A stretch of DNA of 17,507 bases from Zygnema cylindricum. Taxonomy: Eukaryota; Streptophyta; Zygnematophyceae; Zygnematales; Zygnemataceae. Position numbers and translations under genes: made by a program. The notes under the pieces were generated by a model. That model had not been told where the DNA came from and did no database searches. It saw only the letters and a list, made by a program, of their open reading frames with translations. Below, in pieces: positions 16,394-17,507 of this stretch. Position 1 is the stretch's first letter. The number at the start of each line of letters is the position of its first letter. Location: assembly GCA_037447655.1 (NCBI GenBank), contig JBBHKE010000075.1, forward strand, positions 1-17,507. The letters run 5' to 3'.

Positions 16394-16579
16394 GTAAGTT
16401 GTGTTACGGGCTTTCCATGTGATTTTCTTAGATTGCTACTTTCATCAGCGACCGTCCGATCGTCCAAATCTGACGATAATCCCATCGTAAGTTGTGTTAT
16501 GGGTTTTTCATGTGATCTTTTTAGATCGTAACTTTCATCAATGACCGTCAGATTTGCAAAATCTGACGGTTTAAATAAA
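16394..16579. repeat. 93-base tandem repeat inside the TIR element
   Basis: Unit 1 (16394-16486) and unit 2 (16487-16579) both begin GTAAGTTGTGTTA and contain a TCCATGTGAT or TTCATGTGAT word, then CTTTCATCA and GACCGTC. They differ at scattered sites, so the duplication is not recent. Confidence 0.88.
16545..16569. repeat. Perfect 11-bp hairpin in the TIR element
   Basis: CCGTCAGATTT and AAATCTGACGG flank a GCA loop. Unit 1 of the tandem repeat has a weaker version of the same motif (CCGTCCGATCGTCCAAATCTGACG), so the perfect hairpin belongs to unit 2 only. Confidence 0.85.
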
Positions 16580-16710
16580 AAATCGCTCAAAACTCATAAA
16601 AAAATATTTTTTTGTCCGATTTTTTTTTCTAATTTAGACGTGACCTTTAATTCTCTATCGATTCATGTGCAGCTCAACCATGTTAATATTTTATTTTATT
16701 TTGTGGCCAA

Positions 16711-16778
16711 TACAATATGGGTCTTAAGGCCATATTGTATGTTTTTCGTACAATATGCATATTGTATGGGCATACAAT
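16711..16778. repeat. Nested CAATATG palindromes near one end of the TIR element
   Basis: TACAATATGG (16711-16720) pairs with CCATATTGTA (16730-16739), and TACAATATGCATATTGTA (16749-16766) is a perfect 18-base palindrome. ATACAAT recurs at 16773. Such subterminal repeats often serve as transposase binding sites in DNA transposons; that role is inferred. Confidence 0.75.
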
Positions 16779-16801
16779 CACTTACTTTGGAACTATGGTC
16801 A

Positions 16802-17507
16802 TAGCACACTCTGATATGGTCCTATTCATACTCTCTGAAATACCATTTTTTTTTTGGAGAATAATGAATGGTTAGCTGACGTGAGATTCCATGCAATTTT
16901 AGGAATTCTGCAAACTCATTAGAAATGTACTCCCTTCCATTATCACATCTGAATCCCGCTTTCTTTCTCTCATGCAGATTTTCAACCCAAGTCTTATACT
17001 CTTTAAATTTTGAAAAGACTTTTTCTTTAATTTTCAAAAAATATAGTGTAGTAAATCTATTATAAACATCATTAAAGGTAAGCATAAACTTAGCTTCTCC
17101 CACAAATGGATACCTAGATGGGCCCCATACATCTGAATAAATTAGTTCTAGCACCCTGCTACTTCTATGATCAGTTTGCGAAAGGAAAGGCAACTTATGA
17201 ATTTTTCCCATTGAACAACCATCACATACATTTGATGTTGGTTTTTGACTAATTTTTACACTTTCCACCATTTTTTGATTTACTATCTTTTTTAATCTAT
17301 CATAATTCACATGTCCTAAACGTTTATGCCATAAACCACAATTACTGATTACAATTGAGTACATAAAATCATTGTCATTTTCATTTGCATGACTCAACCG
17401 ATAGAAATTGTTTCCTCAGAAAATCCATCTATAGCTATTTTTCCCATTCTTACTCACTATTTTCTTTCCATTCTCAGATATAGTTTTAAAATCTTTCTTT
17501 TTTCTAC
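16802..17507 (-). pseudogene. pol: Element E GAG-pre-integrase and integrase, 5' piece
   Basis: The frame enters from the right edge with a TGA at 17418-17416, then is open at 17397-16822. LWHKRLGHVNYDRLKKIVNQ and NVCDGCSMGKIHKLPF carry a complete HHCC zinc site. YSDVWGP holds the first catalytic Asp and RCDNGREYISNEFAEFL the second. A run of ten T on the plus strand (16846-16855) shifts the frame at the QNGV position; in the next frame NGISESMNRT keeps the catalytic Glu. All three DDE residues are thus present, though not in one frame. The TIR element interrupts at 16801. Confidence 0.92.

Larger units (their letters stand above)
16339..16801. mobile_element. 463-bp MITE-like element with terminal inverted repeats and TA flanks
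   Basis: One end, on the plus strand, reads CCATAGTTCAAAAGTAGGTG (16340-16359). The other end, read inward on the minus strand, is CCATAGTTCCAAAGTAAGTG (16798-16779): 18 of 20 positions match. TA occurs immediately outside both ends (16337-16338 and 16802-16803). The host integrase is collinear when the insert and one TA are left out. It encodes no transposase. TA duplication is typical of Tc1/mariner-type elements, but the TIR sequence is not one I recognise. Inside are a 93-base tandem repeat and several palindromes. Confidence 0.85.
16104..17507 (-). mobile_element. Element E: third Ty1/copia lineage, split and truncated
   Basis: E runs in from beyond the right edge and ends at 16104, where D's left LTR begins. 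It holds the end of the PR-to-IN linker, the GAG-pre-integrase domain and most of integrase. A TIR element at 16339-16801 splits the integrase. Peptides differ clearly from both other lineages. The rest of E (integrase tail, RT, RH) is not found anywhere to the left in the window. Confidence 0.88.

Noticed and set aside
16541-16804. 87-aa plus-strand frame
   Set aside because: It spans the palindromes and end of the TIR element and has no recognisable protein features.

Overview
The window looks like repeat-rich nuclear DNA of a flowering plant. It is AT-rich, I found no bacterial-type gene or intact host gene, and nearly all recognisable coding matter is decayed Ty1/copia LTR retrotransposon gag-pol in the order gag, protease (PR), integrase (IN), reverse transcriptase (RT), RNase H (RH). 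No species can be named from the sequence. Every element carries stop codons, frameshifts or lost catalytic residues, so none should move on its own.

Layout. 1-394: non-coding. About 395-1657 (+): element A, a PR-to-IN fragment. 1658-1950: a copy of an LTR start (TGTT...) with a tRNA-headed, SINE-like segment lying antisense inside it. 1951-2181: unassigned. 2182-5265 (+): element B, 5'-truncated inside integrase, ending in a 421-base LTR. 5266-10566 (+): element C, close kin of B, which uses B's LTR as its left LTR and ends in its own 418-base LTR, so B and C form a tandem array sharing one LTR. 10567-11254: the only stretch without retrotransposon sequence of any length, with a possible spliced exon on the minus strand and a promoter-like block holding a dense cluster of GTAC motifs. 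11255-16103 (-): element D, the most complete copy, with gag to RH and both LTR-like ends. 16104-17507 (-): element E, a third copia lineage, split by a 463-base TIR element with TA flanks at 16339-16801 and running off the right edge.

Three copia lineages are present: A with D, B with C, and E. A, B and C point right; D and E point left, so C and D meet tail to tail around 10567-11254. D's left LTR abuts E's integrase directly, as if D landed in E, but the rest of E is not seen beyond D.

Most notable: (1) B and C share the same four stop codons and the same 60-base internal duplication, so their common ancestor was already dead when it was copied; (2) three LTR-like copies carry an antisense SINE-like module with tRNA A/B boxes and a hairpin whose distal pairs differ between copies yet still pair in two of them; (3) a precise TIR insertion in E has a 93-base internal tandem repeat and strong palindromes; (4) eight GTAC motifs lie in 121 bases next to CCAAT, G-box and TATA-like motifs. 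I saw no new defence, metabolic or RNA system.
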